In this document: positions 25,119 through 32,968 of the stretch, in pieces | Numbering within the stretch: position 1 is the stretch's first letter | Layout of the letters: each line of letters opens with the position of its first letter | DNA from: Herbaspirillum sp. AP02 | GTDB taxonomy: Bacteria; Pseudomonadota; Gammaproteobacteria; Burkholderiales; Burkholderiaceae_D | DNA length: 64,000 nt | NCBI RefSeq assembly: GCF_015767275.1 | Contig: NZ_JADWMY010000002.1 | Span: forward strand, 372,001 to 436,000 | Reading direction: 5' to 3' | Position numbers and translations under genes: made by a program | Notes under the pieces: model-generated | What the model was told of the DNA's origin: nothing | Databases searched by the model: none | What the model saw: the letters and a program-made list of their open reading frames with translations, nothing else

Positions 25119-26414
25119 ATGAGAGATTATCAAGATACTGTAACAGGCGCGATTCATTCATTTGACGATCAAGTGGACCCTTTTGAACTCTGCAAAACAA
25201 ATCGAAATATTCCGAAGACTCTTACAAGAGATATCATCCCTCGTCCTGAGGGACCATATGTCTGGTATCAAGGAAATTGGGCCTTGGAGGCAGATGTGCC
25301 TGAAGGCTACCGCGCGCCTAAATTCTCGATTCCGTCTTATGACCCGGCGTGGGCAGTTTTCCTGGGGGCGCCTTACACATTGGTCGTCCCCTCAGAGATG
25401 CAGTTACCACACTTTTCAATTTCTTCTCTTATTGAAAAAGGGATGAGTAAGGAAGACTTAGCAAAGGTTGTATGTGTGCTGCCTACTTTGCCTGGATTTG
25501 AGTTTAATGCGATCGTCACTCACGATGGCGCTATAGCTATTCAGCGAAACAATTTCGCTACGCAGTCGCCGAAGATAATTGACTACTTCAACAGAGTCCT
25601 CTGTGCGATTTTGATAGGAGGTCAACATACTGTGCTTGTTGATCGAAAAGATTTGGTTGGCGGACAATTGGCCGAGAACACAGATAATTTGCATGTTTTT
25701 AATCCCGTACCAAACGTCCTTCTTCGCCATTATCAGCTCGATCTTCTGGTGCAGATGCAATGGCTGCAGAATTGTCGATTTATTAGCGTCAAAGATCTGT
25801 TGGGCGCCTATCAATTAGGCGCACATGTGATTTCCGCGATCCCCACTTTCTCTCCGCATTTCCTATTGCACGGCTATACGTCGATGATTTTTGGAAATTT
25901 CAGCGAGGCTCTTGGTAGTTTCTGGATTTCCGTTGAACAGATCACTTCATATATGTGGGAAAAATTTTGCGTATCAAAAGATGGGTTCCATCCGCAGCAG
26001 CTTAGGAAATCTCGTCAGAAATCGATGACCGAGGATAATCGGACGTGGAGCACATCGATAAAACAGGAAATGTTGTGGCAAAAATCCATATTCAGTGAGA
26101 CCGCCTTTGTTTATCTCAATGGAGCTAGAAAGGCCCGCAATGATTTGGTCCATTCTGGAAAGCATCCTGCTCGCGAAACTGTAATTAATCTCTGGCAAGC
26201 TCTCATTGAACTTTTGGAGCTATCGTCGCAAAGGGAAGTTGGGACACTCCCCCTTAGAGAGTGCATTACTTTTGTCAGTACACCGATGATGAGCATGAAT
26301 TTCAATTTGCTGAAGCAAAAAATTGAAATGGATCTCGAAAAACCCGACGCCACAGATTTTAGTCAATGGGATGCAATGGTAGCGAAATTTCTTAAAAAGC
26401 AAGCTGCGGGCTAA
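25119..26414 (+). CDS. HEPN-type accessory protein with RX4H motif (431 aa)
   Basis: Start chosen at the ATG after GGAGG (MRDYQDTVTGAIHSFDDQVD); an earlier in-frame ATG at 25095 has no ribosome site. Most of the protein is unrecognised. Near residue 335 it reads NGARKARNDLVHSGKHP, where RNDLVH is an R-x4-H motif in a helix, followed by an amphipathic helix TVINLWQALIELLELSS. This is the signature of HEPN ribonuclease domains such as the Apea-like group. It probably cleaves RNA and may act in exclusion of other phages or in abortive infection. Low GC and position after the lysis genes mark it as a cargo gene. The target is unknown. Confidence 0.72.
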   Translation: MRDYQDTVTGAIHSFDDQVDPFELCKTNRNIPKTLTRDIIPRPEGPYVWYQGNWALEADVPEGYRAPKFSIPSYDPAWAVFLGAPYTLVVPSEMQLPHFSISSLIEKGMSKEDLAKVVCVLPTLPGFEFNAIVTHDGAIAIQRNNFATQSPKIIDYFNRVLCAILIGGQHTVLVDRKDLVGGQLAENTDNLHVFNPVPNVLLRHYQLDLLVQMQWLQNCRFISVKDLLGAYQLGAHVISAIPTFSPHFLLHGYTSMIFGNFSEALGSFWISVEQITSYMWEKFCVSKDGFHPQQLRKSRQKSMTEDNRTWSTSIKQEMLWQKSIFSETAFVYLNGARKARNDLVHSGKHPARETVINLWQALIELLELSSQREVGTLPLRECITFVSTPMMSMNFNLLKQKIEMDLEKPDATDFSQWDAMVAKFLKKQAAG

Positions 26415-26525
26415 AAGCCACTCGAGTATGGGTAGTTGTGGGTGATATCTCTGTGTGAGAATTCGGAGCCATACTGCGCAATGGCTTTCTAGTAGATTAG
26501 ATCTGCCCAAGGGGATCACACGTTC

Positions 26526-27686
26526 ATGACTCGCATTACACGATCCGATCTGTACGACCTTATTTGGTCGGAGCCAGCGAAGGACGTTGCGGCACGTCTT
26601 AGCATGTCGCCAGAGCAGCTCAGGGCTGCTTGTGAAACTGCCAATATTCCCCGTCCAGATCGCGGATATTGGACCCATGTGAGTGGTGGCGGGAAGCCCA
26701 AGAGAGTGCAATTGCCGGAACGGCAGCTCGGCCAGGCAGATCATATCGTGCTCATTGAGGAATCCCGAATGGTGTCCGGTGCGCTGCGCCGGATGTTTCT
26801 TGAGGGGCCACCGTTGGTCATGCCTGTCTTTCCCGACGACCGGCCAGTCATTGAGTCTCGCGCACATGCGCTAGCAGCAGCCGCACCTATCAGGAAAACT
26901 CTCTCTCGCACCCACAGGGAGATTTCCAAGCTGCTTGCGAGAGATGAAAGAAGGAAGCCGAAGCTGACCGGGACATCGCTTGATGTGCACTTCCATCCCA
27001 TCATTTCATCGACCAAGCAGGGCAAGCGCCGGCTTTTGATCCTCAATACGTTGCTTCATGCCTTGGCGTCTTGTGGTGGAAATTCAGCCAAAACGACAGA
27101 TCACGCCTTCAATTGGAGAATTTGCATTTGGGATACCGGGCTGCACTTCGAGCTGCGAAATGTGGGTGCGCCGGAAGATGAAACTGCACGGCGCATGGCG
27201 GAGTATGAGCGCTCCGGGGATCTTGAGCTGGTGATTTGTCACAAACCGGGGCATGGCCTCACGAGAGAATGGCGCGACTTGCCTTCCAAGCCGCTGGAAG
27301 AGCAGATGAGGGAAATCGTCGCTGGCTTCCTGATCATCGCTGAACTTCTGTATAGGCACAGAGAAGTTTATCGAATCGAAAGACTGCAAGAAGAGAAGGC
27401 TGAATTGGACGCCACGATTCAGCGCCATAAGCAGGAGCGGCTTCAAGAAGAGGTGGCCCGCTGGGAAAAGGCCGAGGAGGCGCGGCGGACACACCTTCTG
27501 CAAGAGGTGGCCGAATGGAAGAAGGCCCAGGAAATCAGAACCTTTATTGATGCTCGGTTGCGGGCCGATAAGGATGGGACGCAGGAAGAAAAAGACCTCT
27601 CAGAGCGATGGGCAACCTGGGCGTCGGCGGTAGCAGACGCAATCGATCCAATTACAAAGCACCGGGCTGAAGAAAATGATCAGTGA
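26526..27686 (+). CDS. HTH-type hypothetical protein with long coiled coil (386 aa)
   Basis: Residues 1-55 begin MTRITRSDLYDLIWSEPAKD, then LSMSPEQLRAACETANIPRP and RGYWTHVSGGG. This follows the recurring pattern L-Y-x-x-(I/V)-W-x-E-P-x-x-x-(L/V)-A-x-x-x-x-(I/M)-S with R-G-Y-W, seen in a widespread uncharacterised family and resembling a DNA-binding helix-turn-helix. The centre (150-250) is a mixed domain with HFHPIISSTKQGKRRLL. The region 270-350 is a long coiled coil (RLQEEKAELDATIQRHKQER). The gene overlaps DUF4224 by 11 bases. Phage-encoded relatives are recalled near integration modules; a role in regulation of integration or immunity is a guess. Confidence 0.72.
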   Translation: MTRITRSDLYDLIWSEPAKDVAARLSMSPEQLRAACETANIPRPDRGYWTHVSGGGKPKRVQLPERQLGQADHIVLIEESRMVSGALRRMFLEGPPLVMPVFPDDRPVIESRAHALAAAAPIRKTLSRTHREISKLLARDERRKPKLTGTSLDVHFHPIISSTKQGKRRLLILNTLLHALASCGGNSAKTTDHAFNWRICIWDTGLHFELRNVGAPEDETARRMAEYERSGDLELVICHKPGHGLTREWRDLPSKPLEEQMREIVAGFLIIAELLYRHREVYRIERLQEEKAELDATIQRHKQERLQEEVARWEKAEEARRTHLLQEVAEWKKAQEIRTFIDARLRADKDGTQEEKDLSERWATWASAVADAIDPITKHRAEENDQ

Positions 27687-27924
27687 ATATCTGAGCGCGG
27701 CGGAATTGGCGTCGCTCATCGGCTGCCGGCCGAACAGTCTTGCCTGCATGAAACGCTGGCTCACGAAAAACGGATGGCCCTATGTGGAGAACATCCGCGG
27801 CTTTCCGCAGGTGTGGAGGCGCTATCACGATGCGCGGATGTCTGGAGAGGCAGACCTCGGTGAGGTGCCATCGAGGACAGAGCCTGATTTTGCAGCTCTA
27901 TGCCGATTTGAACAGCCTCTTTGA
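27676..27924 (+). CDS. DUF4224 family protein
   Basis: 82 residues beginning MISEYLSAAELASLIGCRPN and including MKRWLTKNGWPYVENIRGFP and WRRYHDARM. This fits the DUF4224 pattern (L-T/S-x-x-E-(I/L)-x-x-L-(T/I)-G, then W-L-x-x-x-G-W-P, then R-x-x-V). DUF4224 genes lie next to tyrosine-recombinase genes of prophages and are thought to act as recombination directionality or accessory factors (family knowledge). Here no integrase follows; the next genes are two small leftward genes, so the integrase must lie elsewhere or be missing. Confidence 0.75.
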   Translation: MISEYLSAAELASLIGCRPNSLACMKRWLTKNGWPYVENIRGFPQVWRRYHDARMSGEADLGEVPSRTEPDFAALCRFEQPL

Positions 27925-27954
27925 CTTCCTTCACACCCCTTGTCTGTAAGGGCG

Positions 27955-28191
27955 TCAGTCCTCTATCTCGCGCTGAAACCCACTTGCTGTGCCCGGATTG
28001 AAACCGATCTGTGTCATGCCCTCAATGTCGCTTTCGATGACGCGTTCATCCACTTCAATTCCAGACTCTAGGATCTGGGTAGCGCCTGGAATCCTGGCAA
28101 TCGCTGCAGTTGTCGCCCAGCGTTTGGATCGGATGAACTGGTCAGACATAATGTCGTAGCATTCGAACTGATAGACCTTTACTTTCGTCAT
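27955..28191 (-). CDS. Small hypothetical protein (78 aa)
   Basis: Leftward, ATG at 28191 with GGAGA upstream. The sequence begins MTKVKVYQFECYDIMSDQFI, then WATTAAIARIPGATQILESG and VDERVIESDIEGMTQIGFNP. It has no membrane segment or signal peptide. Acidic residues dominate the second half. Short conserved leftward proteins of this kind are common at prophage ends. Function unknown. It follows the lipoprotein gene by 17 bases in the same direction. Confidence 0.65.
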   Translation of the reverse strand: MTKVKVYQFECYDIMSDQFIRSKRWATTAAIARIPGATQILESGIEVDERVIESDIEGMTQIGFNPGTASGFQREIED

Positions 28192-28208
28192 CACAATCTC
28201 TCCGACGG

Positions 28209-28619
28209 TCACTTTTTCAGAGCTTTGATGTAAGGCTCGCAGCCCCCCAGGTTGCCGTCGGCCTGGTAGCGCTGGATGATCTGCTTTGCGTCCACTTCCA
28301 AGGTGATCTGGCAGGTATAGTTCAGTGGAACGAACGTGCCACCCGTGGTGGTGCTGGAATAGGGCGTGAACCCGCTGCCCACACCAGCATAGCCATTCGT
28401 GGTGGTGGTTGTCGGCATGTATGCCATTTGCTGGCTTGAGGATCCCCAACGGTATAGCTTGCGGCCGGCGATGGTTTGCTCGCTGTTCGGGTAGCCGATC
28501 TTGTTGATGGCCACGTCAATGGGCTGACCAAGCAAGCCCTTCAGCCCATCGTCAAGCTGCCCCCATGTGGCGCACCCTGTGAGGGCTGCAGCGGTGATGA
28601 TTAGCGCAAATTTTTGCAT
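28209..28619 (-). CDS. Predicted lipoprotein (136 aa)
   Basis: Start chosen at MQKFALIITAAALTGCATWG because AGGAGG lies six bases upstream; an ATG two codons earlier would have no spacing. The lipobox (L-T-G-C) gives a mature N-terminal Cys at residue 16. The region 60-100 is Thr/Gly-rich (PTTTTTNGYAGVGSGF). Family unknown, though the opening (DGLKGLLGQPIDVAINKIGY) resembles small outer-membrane SmpA/OmlA-like proteins in layout. It could be a lysogenic-conversion gene or a host gene, since it lies near the predicted attR. Confidence 0.7.
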   Translation of the reverse strand: MQKFALIITAAALTGCATWGQLDDGLKGLLGQPIDVAINKIGYPNSEQTIAGRKLYRWGSSSQQMAYMPTTTTTNGYAGVGSGFTPYSSTTTGGTFVPLNYTCQITLEVDAKQIIQRYQADGNLGGCEPYIKALKK

Positions 28620-28758
28620 ACGCATCCTCCTCAGGTTATCGTCAGCTTTAGGGAGAGTGACATTGAAGGCTCTTCAGGTAAAGAAGATTGGGGAATCGGT
28701 GTTGCACGCTATGACCAAAACCTGCCCAAACTAGGCCTGAATCGGGCAAAATAGAGAC

Positions 28759-28826
28759 GAAAGTGCAGCCTGTCTATGGGATGGCTTCCGCTGCAAGTCG
28801 TTGAATTGACTGCACTTTCTTTTTTT
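28759..28826 (+). terminator. Inverted repeat with T-tract (terminator or small RNA)
   Basis: GAAAGTGCAG at 28759-28768 pairs with CTGCACTTTC at 28810-28819, followed by seven T's. The 41-base loop contains TGCAGC and GCTGCA, which could form an alternative inner hairpin. No open frame precedes it closely on the plus strand: the last gene ends at 27924 and those between run the other way. It could therefore end a small RNA or the prophage rightward transcript, or be an ordinary terminator. Confidence 0.6.
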
Positions 28827-28845
28827 GTCTATTTGTTGCTGCCCA

Positions 28846-28892
28846 GTCTCATAATCCATTGGTGTTGTGTTCGACTCACGGGGGGGGCACCA
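28846..28892 (+). other. 3'-half tRNA (CAU anticodon loop) remnant, candidate attR
   Basis: The sequence carries an anticodon loop CTCATAA with anticodon CAT, then ATCCATTGG, a T-arm-like element with TTCGACT as the seven-base loop, and ends GGGGGGCACCA with the CCA at 28890-28892. It matches the 3' half of a tRNA (Met or Ile2 type). No D-arm or 5' acceptor precedes it: 28761-28840 has none of the usual elements, so this is a fragment. Integration of phages into tRNA 3' ends leaves such a fragment at attR, with the intact tRNA at the left end, outside this window. The neighbouring gene on the right (tam) is chromosomal. The rest of 28620-29076 holds the inverted repeat above and presumed promoter sequence for tam; I see no gene there. 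Confidence 0.6.
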
Positions 28893-29076
28893 GTACCTGA
28901 AAGAGATTTCGAGAAATCGAAGTTCCTTTTTCATTTAAGGCTACAGGCAATCGTCATGACTTTGCGGATCCAGCTCACGCAAAGCCGCCCAAGCCAACGC
29001 CCACCCACTACCAGGCAAGATCACGCACGCAGGTATACGATGGTGACCCATCCAAGGCCCCCATCAGGAGCAAGGC

Positions 29077-29880
29077 ATGCCAAACCTTCAAGACCCGCAA
29101 CAACCCCAGGTTCCGTGGGACGCCGCCCAGTATCTGCGCTTCGGCGGCGAACGCCTGCGTCCGGCGCTGGACCTGATGTTGCATCTGCCCTTGCCGGCTC
29201 CCGCCCGTATTCTCGATTTCGGTTGCGGTGCCGGAAACCTGACAACCTTGCTGCAGCAGCGCTGGCCAGAGGCTGAGGTGCTGGGTGTGGATGGCTCGGA
29301 GGACATGCTGGCCAAGGCGCGCGCGACCGTTCCGCATGGCCGCTTCATCCAAGCCGATCTGAACCACTGGACGCCGGAGCACAAGCTTGACCTGATCTAC
29401 ACCAACGCGACCCTCCAATGGCTGCCTGATCACGCACAGCTGTTCCCACGGCTGTTGTCCTTCCTTAATCCCGGTGGTTGCCTGGCGGTGCAGATGCCGG
29501 TCATGCACGATGCGCCGTTGAGACTGGCGCAGGTGGAACTGGCACGCTCGCCGGCCTATGCAGAGGTTCTGGGTGACGTGTCGGAACGGCGCAATGTGCT
29601 GGACATGGGCGGCTATCACGACCTGCTGCGACCACGGGTGGCGAGCCTGGATATCTGGCAGACCACCTATCTCCATGTGCTCAAGGGCGAGGACCCGGTG
29701 CTGGAATGGGCCAGCGGCAGCAGCCTGCGGCCCTACCTTGAAAAGATGAAGGGCGAACAGCTGCAGACCTTTCGCGCCGATTATGCGCGCAGGATGCGTC
29801 TGGCCTATCCGCCACGCAGTGACGGCAGCACCTTGTTGCCGTTCCAGCGCATGTTCATCATGGCGACCTTGCCGGGCTGA
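29077..29880 (+). CDS. tam: Trans-aconitate 2-methyltransferase-like protein
   Basis: 267 residues beginning MPNLQDPQQPQVPWDAAQYL. The SAM-binding motif I is ILDFGCGAGNLTTLL (residue 46), with motif II (EVLGVDGSEDM) and a Tam-type helix NATLQWLPDHAQLFPRLLS with the conserved T-N-A-x-L-Q-W-L around residue 110. Tam methylates trans-aconitate, an inhibitor that arises from cis-aconitate. The family's usual length is about 255. The gene is isolated, just inside the chromosome from the predicted attR. A related SAM methyltransferase with another substrate cannot be excluded. Confidence 0.85.
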   Translation: MPNLQDPQQPQVPWDAAQYLRFGGERLRPALDLMLHLPLPAPARILDFGCGAGNLTTLLQQRWPEAEVLGVDGSEDMLAKARATVPHGRFIQADLNHWTPEHKLDLIYTNATLQWLPDHAQLFPRLLSFLNPGGCLAVQMPVMHDAPLRLAQVELARSPAYAEVLGDVSERRNVLDMGGYHDLLRPRVASLDIWQTTYLHVLKGEDPVLEWASGSSLRPYLEKMKGEQLQTFRADYARRMRLAYPPRSDGSTLLPFQRMFIMATLPG

Positions 29881-29903
29881 ACCTGGCGCGTTGCGAACAG
29901 GCC

Positions 29904-30779
29904 CTAGCGAGCCAGCCTGTCGGCCCAGTCCACAATCTCCCGAGCAACCGCCTGCGGCTGTTCCGGAAACAGCGCATGACTGGCATCAGGAATCACCCGC
30001 ACCTCCACCATGCCGGGCAGTGCGTCGCGCAGTTCATCGCGGGTGGCCGCAGGGCGCCAGGGGTCGTGCTGCGCTTGCAGGTCGAGGATGGGTACGGTCG
30101 AATACGGCCACCACGTCGACTGCGGTGTCGTCCGACTGGCCTGCCGATAGGCCGAAGCAAGTTCTGGATGCCATCCCTCCAGCCAGGACTGCGGCACGAA
30201 CGGTCCGGAGAAGAAGGCTTCTCTGAGCGCCGCAATCCGCTGCGCGGGCGAGTTGCGCTGGTCAGCAGCGGTATCCAGCGCCGCGCTCAATTGCGCCGGG
30301 AGCCGCCCTTTGGCTGCGGCAGCCGCCACGACCACGCCGCGTACCAGTGCGGGATAATCCTGCGCCGTGACCCGGGCCACGTAATGTCCGTAGGCATGGC
30401 CCACCACGACGGCGCGGCCTTGTCCCAACAGCCGGATCGCCAGCGCCACATCACCGGCCAGGGTGTGCAGGCTCATGCCTGCCAGTGGTCCCCGGCTGGC
30501 ACCGATGCCACGCGGTTGCGGCCGCAGTACACGGTAACCGGCCTGGGCCAGGAGTTCAGCGACGGTGTCGAAATCATCGCTGCCACGTTGTGAGGAGGGC
30601 AGCAGCACGATCACTCCCTTGCGCTCCCGGGCATCGGGGCCTGAGGCTTCATCGACGATTACCTCGATCGACGTTTCACCCTCTTGAACAATGGCATGGT
30701 TGCGTACATTGGCTGCCGCCAGTGGCGTGCTCCACGCCAGCCATGCCGTTACGGCAGCCAGCAACATCGCAATCTTCAT
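29904..30779 (-). CDS. Secreted alpha/beta hydrolase-like protein
   Basis: 291 residues with a signal peptide (MKIAMLLAAVTAWLAWSTPL, cleavage after AAA near residue 23). The fold is recognisable: VIVLLPSSQRGSDDF, a hydrophobic strand then VLRPQPRGIGASRG, and a nucleophile-elbow region VVVGHAYGHYVARVT near 125, and a late His in IPDASHALFPEQPQ. The elbow reads G-H-A-Y-G, so the expected Ser is replaced by Ala, at least in the canonical position. The protein may be non-enzymatic or use another residue. It is probably periplasmic. It is convergent with tam and follows the porin. Confidence 0.75.
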   Translation of the reverse strand: MKIAMLLAAVTAWLAWSTPLAAANVRNHAIVQEGETSIEVIVDEASGPDARERKGVIVLLPSSQRGSDDFDTVAELLAQAGYRVLRPQPRGIGASRGPLAGMSLHTLAGDVALAIRLLGQGRAVVVGHAYGHYVARVTAQDYPALVRGVVVAAAAAKGRLPAQLSAALDTAADQRNSPAQRIAALREAFFSGPFVPQSWLEGWHPELASAYRQASRTTPQSTWWPYSTVPILDLQAQHDPWRPAATRDELRDALPGMVEVRVIPDASHALFPEQPQAVAREIVDWADRLAR

Positions 30780-30816
30780 GGGGAATCCTTTTTCTAGTCA
30801 TGGTCTTGGCGCGGGC

Positions 30817-30844
30817 GGCACGGCAGGTCGGAGCCTGCCGTGCC
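30817..30844. terminator. 11-bp perfect inverted repeat between porin and hydrolase genes
   Basis: GGCACGGCAGG and CCTGCCGTGCC around a 6-base spacer, downstream of the porin gene (minus strand). No T-tract follows on either strand, so it is at most a weak or Rho-assisted terminator, or an mRNA-stabilising hairpin. Confidence 0.5.
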
Positions 30845-30884
30845 TGCGCACTCGTATCCACGCATGCGCTCAGGCAGGTGCTGC

Positions 30885-32003
30885 TCAGAACGTATGCCTG
30901 ATCCCGGCATTCCAGGCCATGTCGCCCGAGCCAGTCTCGATGGCGCTGCCCACCGTGTAGCCGGCGCCGTTCCGGTTCCAGATCCTGGCGACCGTTGTGT
31001 ACAGTTCGGTACGTCGGGAGAGCGCATACAGATAGCCCAGTCCCAGTTGCGAAGCATCCTGGTTGAAGCGGGTGCGGTCATCCTTGCGGATGTAGGAGGC
31101 GATCAGCTTGTGCTGTCCCAAGGGCAGGGTCACGCCGAGGATCATGTCGCGGCTGTCGGTGGTCGGGGTAGGGGCCACCGCCAGGCCGTAGGCATTGGCA
31201 TTGTTGAGCGCCGAGCTGCCATAGCCCTTGTTGATGCCATAGCCGAAGTTGAACTTGACCACCTTCAGGTCATAACTGCCGGAGAGCAGCGTGTTTTTGG
31301 CGTTCTCGCTGCGCTGAATGGTGGGCGTATCCATGTTGCGGTTGTGATGCGCCAGGCGTAGCGAGAGGCCGCCATTGGCATAGGCCAGGGCGCCACCCCA
31401 GGCGCGGCCCATGGCATTGGAACCGGCGTTTTCGCCGAAGCCGTAGACCGCTTCGGCGGAGACACCGCCGAAGGCAGGTGACACATACTTGACCGTGTTG
31501 TCCATGCGGCTGCCCGAATTCGCCGCCAGGTTGGCGGCGTTACCGGCAAAGCCTGCTGCAAACGGATCAGCCAGTACAAAGCCGGTGTAGTGCGGCGTGT
31601 ACTGGCGGCCCACCGTGAGCGTGCCTTGCGAACCCGACAGGCCCACATAGGACTGGCGCCCGAACAGCAGGCCGCCCTGGCCCATTGCCCCGGTGTCGCT
31701 CTGGAATCCGGACTCCAGTACAAACAGCGCCGCCATGCCGCCACCGAGATCTTCGGTCCCCTTGAAGCCGAGTCGAGAACCCGATCCTATCCCGCCGGTG
31801 ATCTTGTTGACAGAGCCGTTGCGGCCGCCGGATTCGTGCACGAAGCCGGTATCGACAATACCGTAGATGGTCACGCCGGACTGCGCCAACGCGGCGTTGG
31901 TCGACAGCAGCAGGGCGGCGCCCAGGGCCAGCTGTCGGGCATATGTGCGGGTGTCGGACTGCTTTGTCGACGGTGAAAACTGCGATGGCAATGGGTAAGA
32001 CAT
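30885..32003 (-). CDS. Outer-membrane porin, Burkholderia-type
   Basis: 372 residues with GGAGGAG before the ATG. The N-terminal leader (STKQSDTRTYARQLALGAAL, ending near NAALAQS) is followed by the Burkholderiales porin signature SGVTIYGIVDTGFVHESGG and GSRLGFKGTEDLGGGMAALF, with a FVLESGFQSDTG constriction-type segment near 105. The C-terminus (WNAGIRHTF) ends in Phe, as is standard for BamA-inserted beta barrels. It is a 16-stranded trimeric general porin of the OmpC family in betaproteobacteria. It is the last gene of the leftward catabolic cluster and may supply the substrate across the outer membrane. Confidence 0.92.
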   Translation of the reverse strand: MSYPLPSQFSPSTKQSDTRTYARQLALGAALLLSTNAALAQSGVTIYGIVDTGFVHESGGRNGSVNKITGGIGSGSRLGFKGTEDLGGGMAALFVLESGFQSDTGAMGQGGLLFGRQSYVGLSGSQGTLTVGRQYTPHYTGFVLADPFAAGFAGNAANLAANSGSRMDNTVKYVSPAFGGVSAEAVYGFGENAGSNAMGRAWGGALAYANGGLSLRLAHHNRNMDTPTIQRSENAKNTLLSGSYDLKVVKFNFGYGINKGYGSSALNNANAYGLAVAPTPTTDSRDMILGVTLPLGQHKLIASYIRKDDRTRFNQDASQLGLGYLYALSRRTELYTTVARIWNRNGAGYTVGSAIETGSGDMAWNAGIRHTF

Positions 32004-32172
32004 GGATGCTCCTCCTTGTGGTTGATATGTGTCTGCTGCCCGGCCCGATGCCGGGCGCAGGCAAGACGTGTCCCTTCCACTGCGACGGCGAGGTCGCAGC
32101 GGTGGAATCTTGTGAAGGTGTTCCGGGCCGGCCGCTACGTGGGTGCGCAGCGGTGGGATGGCACCGGCAGAA

Positions 32173-32949
32173 TCAGCGGCCGGTGAAGACCGGTGCGCGC
32201 TTTTCCTTGAACGCCAGCTGCGCTTCGCGCGCATCCTCGGTCTTGCCGATGGCGGCGGTCATGTCCTGTTCGTAGCGATAGCCGTCGCGCAGGCTCAGGT
32301 CTTCGATGACGTTCATGGTGTGCTTGCCCATGCGCGTCGATACCGGGCTTTTGGAAGCGATCAGATGGGCGATCTCCAGTGCCGTCTCCAGCAGGGCCTC
32401 GGGCGCCACGCAGGCTTCCACGATGCCCAGCCGGTACAGCTCCTGGCCGCCGACCCGGTAGCCGGTGAGGGCCATGCGGCGCAGGCGCGAATGCGGGAAC
32501 AGGCGCATGGCATGACGGCAGCCACCGAGCAGGCCGACATCGACCTCCGGCAAGCCCAGGCTGGCCTGCTCGGACGCCACCAGGATGTCCGAAGAGGCCA
32601 CCAGTGCCAGCCCCGAGCCCAGTGCGGCGCCGTTGATGGCGGCCACCACTGGCTTGGCGCATTCACGCACGGCATGGAAGCACTCCCGGGTACGCCGCGA
32701 GTGCGCCATGAAGTCGCCCGGCTGGCGGATGTTATCGGCACGGCCCTTGAGGTCGGCGCCGGCGCAGAACACCTTGCCGGCACCCGTCAGCACGACGGCG
32801 CGAATGTCATCGGTCTCGGAGATGGCGTCCAGTGCCATCGTCAGTTCATCATTGAGCGTGCGGGTCAGCGCATTGACCGGCGGCGCATTCAGGGTCAGCG
32901 TGGCGACATGGCCATCGAGTCTGACATTGAGCTGGGTGAAGTCGAACAT
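32173..32949 (-). CDS. Enoyl-CoA hydratase/isomerase family protein
   Basis: 258 residues from MFDFTQLNVRLDGHVATLTL. The crotonase signatures are NAPPVNALTRTLNDELTMAL, then VLTGAGKVFCAGADLKG (oxyanion-hole segment, residue 59) and AAINGAALGSGLALVASSDI (residue 103), then SLGLPEVDVGLLGG near residue 132. The family hydrates or isomerises acyl-CoA intermediates. Gene order places it in a cluster with a second hydratase, a CoA-transferase and a hydroxyacyl-CoA dehydrogenase, so it is probably a step in a beta-oxidation-like degradation. The start could instead be MTRDSMFD five codons upstream. Confidence 0.85.
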   Translation of the reverse strand: MFDFTQLNVRLDGHVATLTLNAPPVNALTRTLNDELTMALDAISETDDIRAVVLTGAGKVFCAGADLKGRADNIRQPGDFMAHSRRTRECFHAVRECAKPVVAAINGAALGSGLALVASSDILVASEQASLGLPEVDVGLLGGCRHAMRLFPHSRLRRMALTGYRVGGQELYRLGIVEACVAPEALLETALEIAHLIASKSPVSTRMGKHTMNVIEDLSLRDGYRYEQDMTAAIGKTEDAREAQLAFKEKRAPVFTGR

Positions 32950-32968
32950 GGAATCCCTCGTCATGAAT

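Noticed and set aside
28761..28892. An intact tRNA gene
   Set aside because: The D-arm and 5' acceptor are missing; only the anticodon 3' half, T-arm and acceptor end are seen.
28731..28934. A leftward 67-residue frame reading WCPPRESNTTPMDYETG
   Set aside because: This is the well-known artefact of reading across a tRNA on the opposite strand; it instead supports the tRNA remnant.
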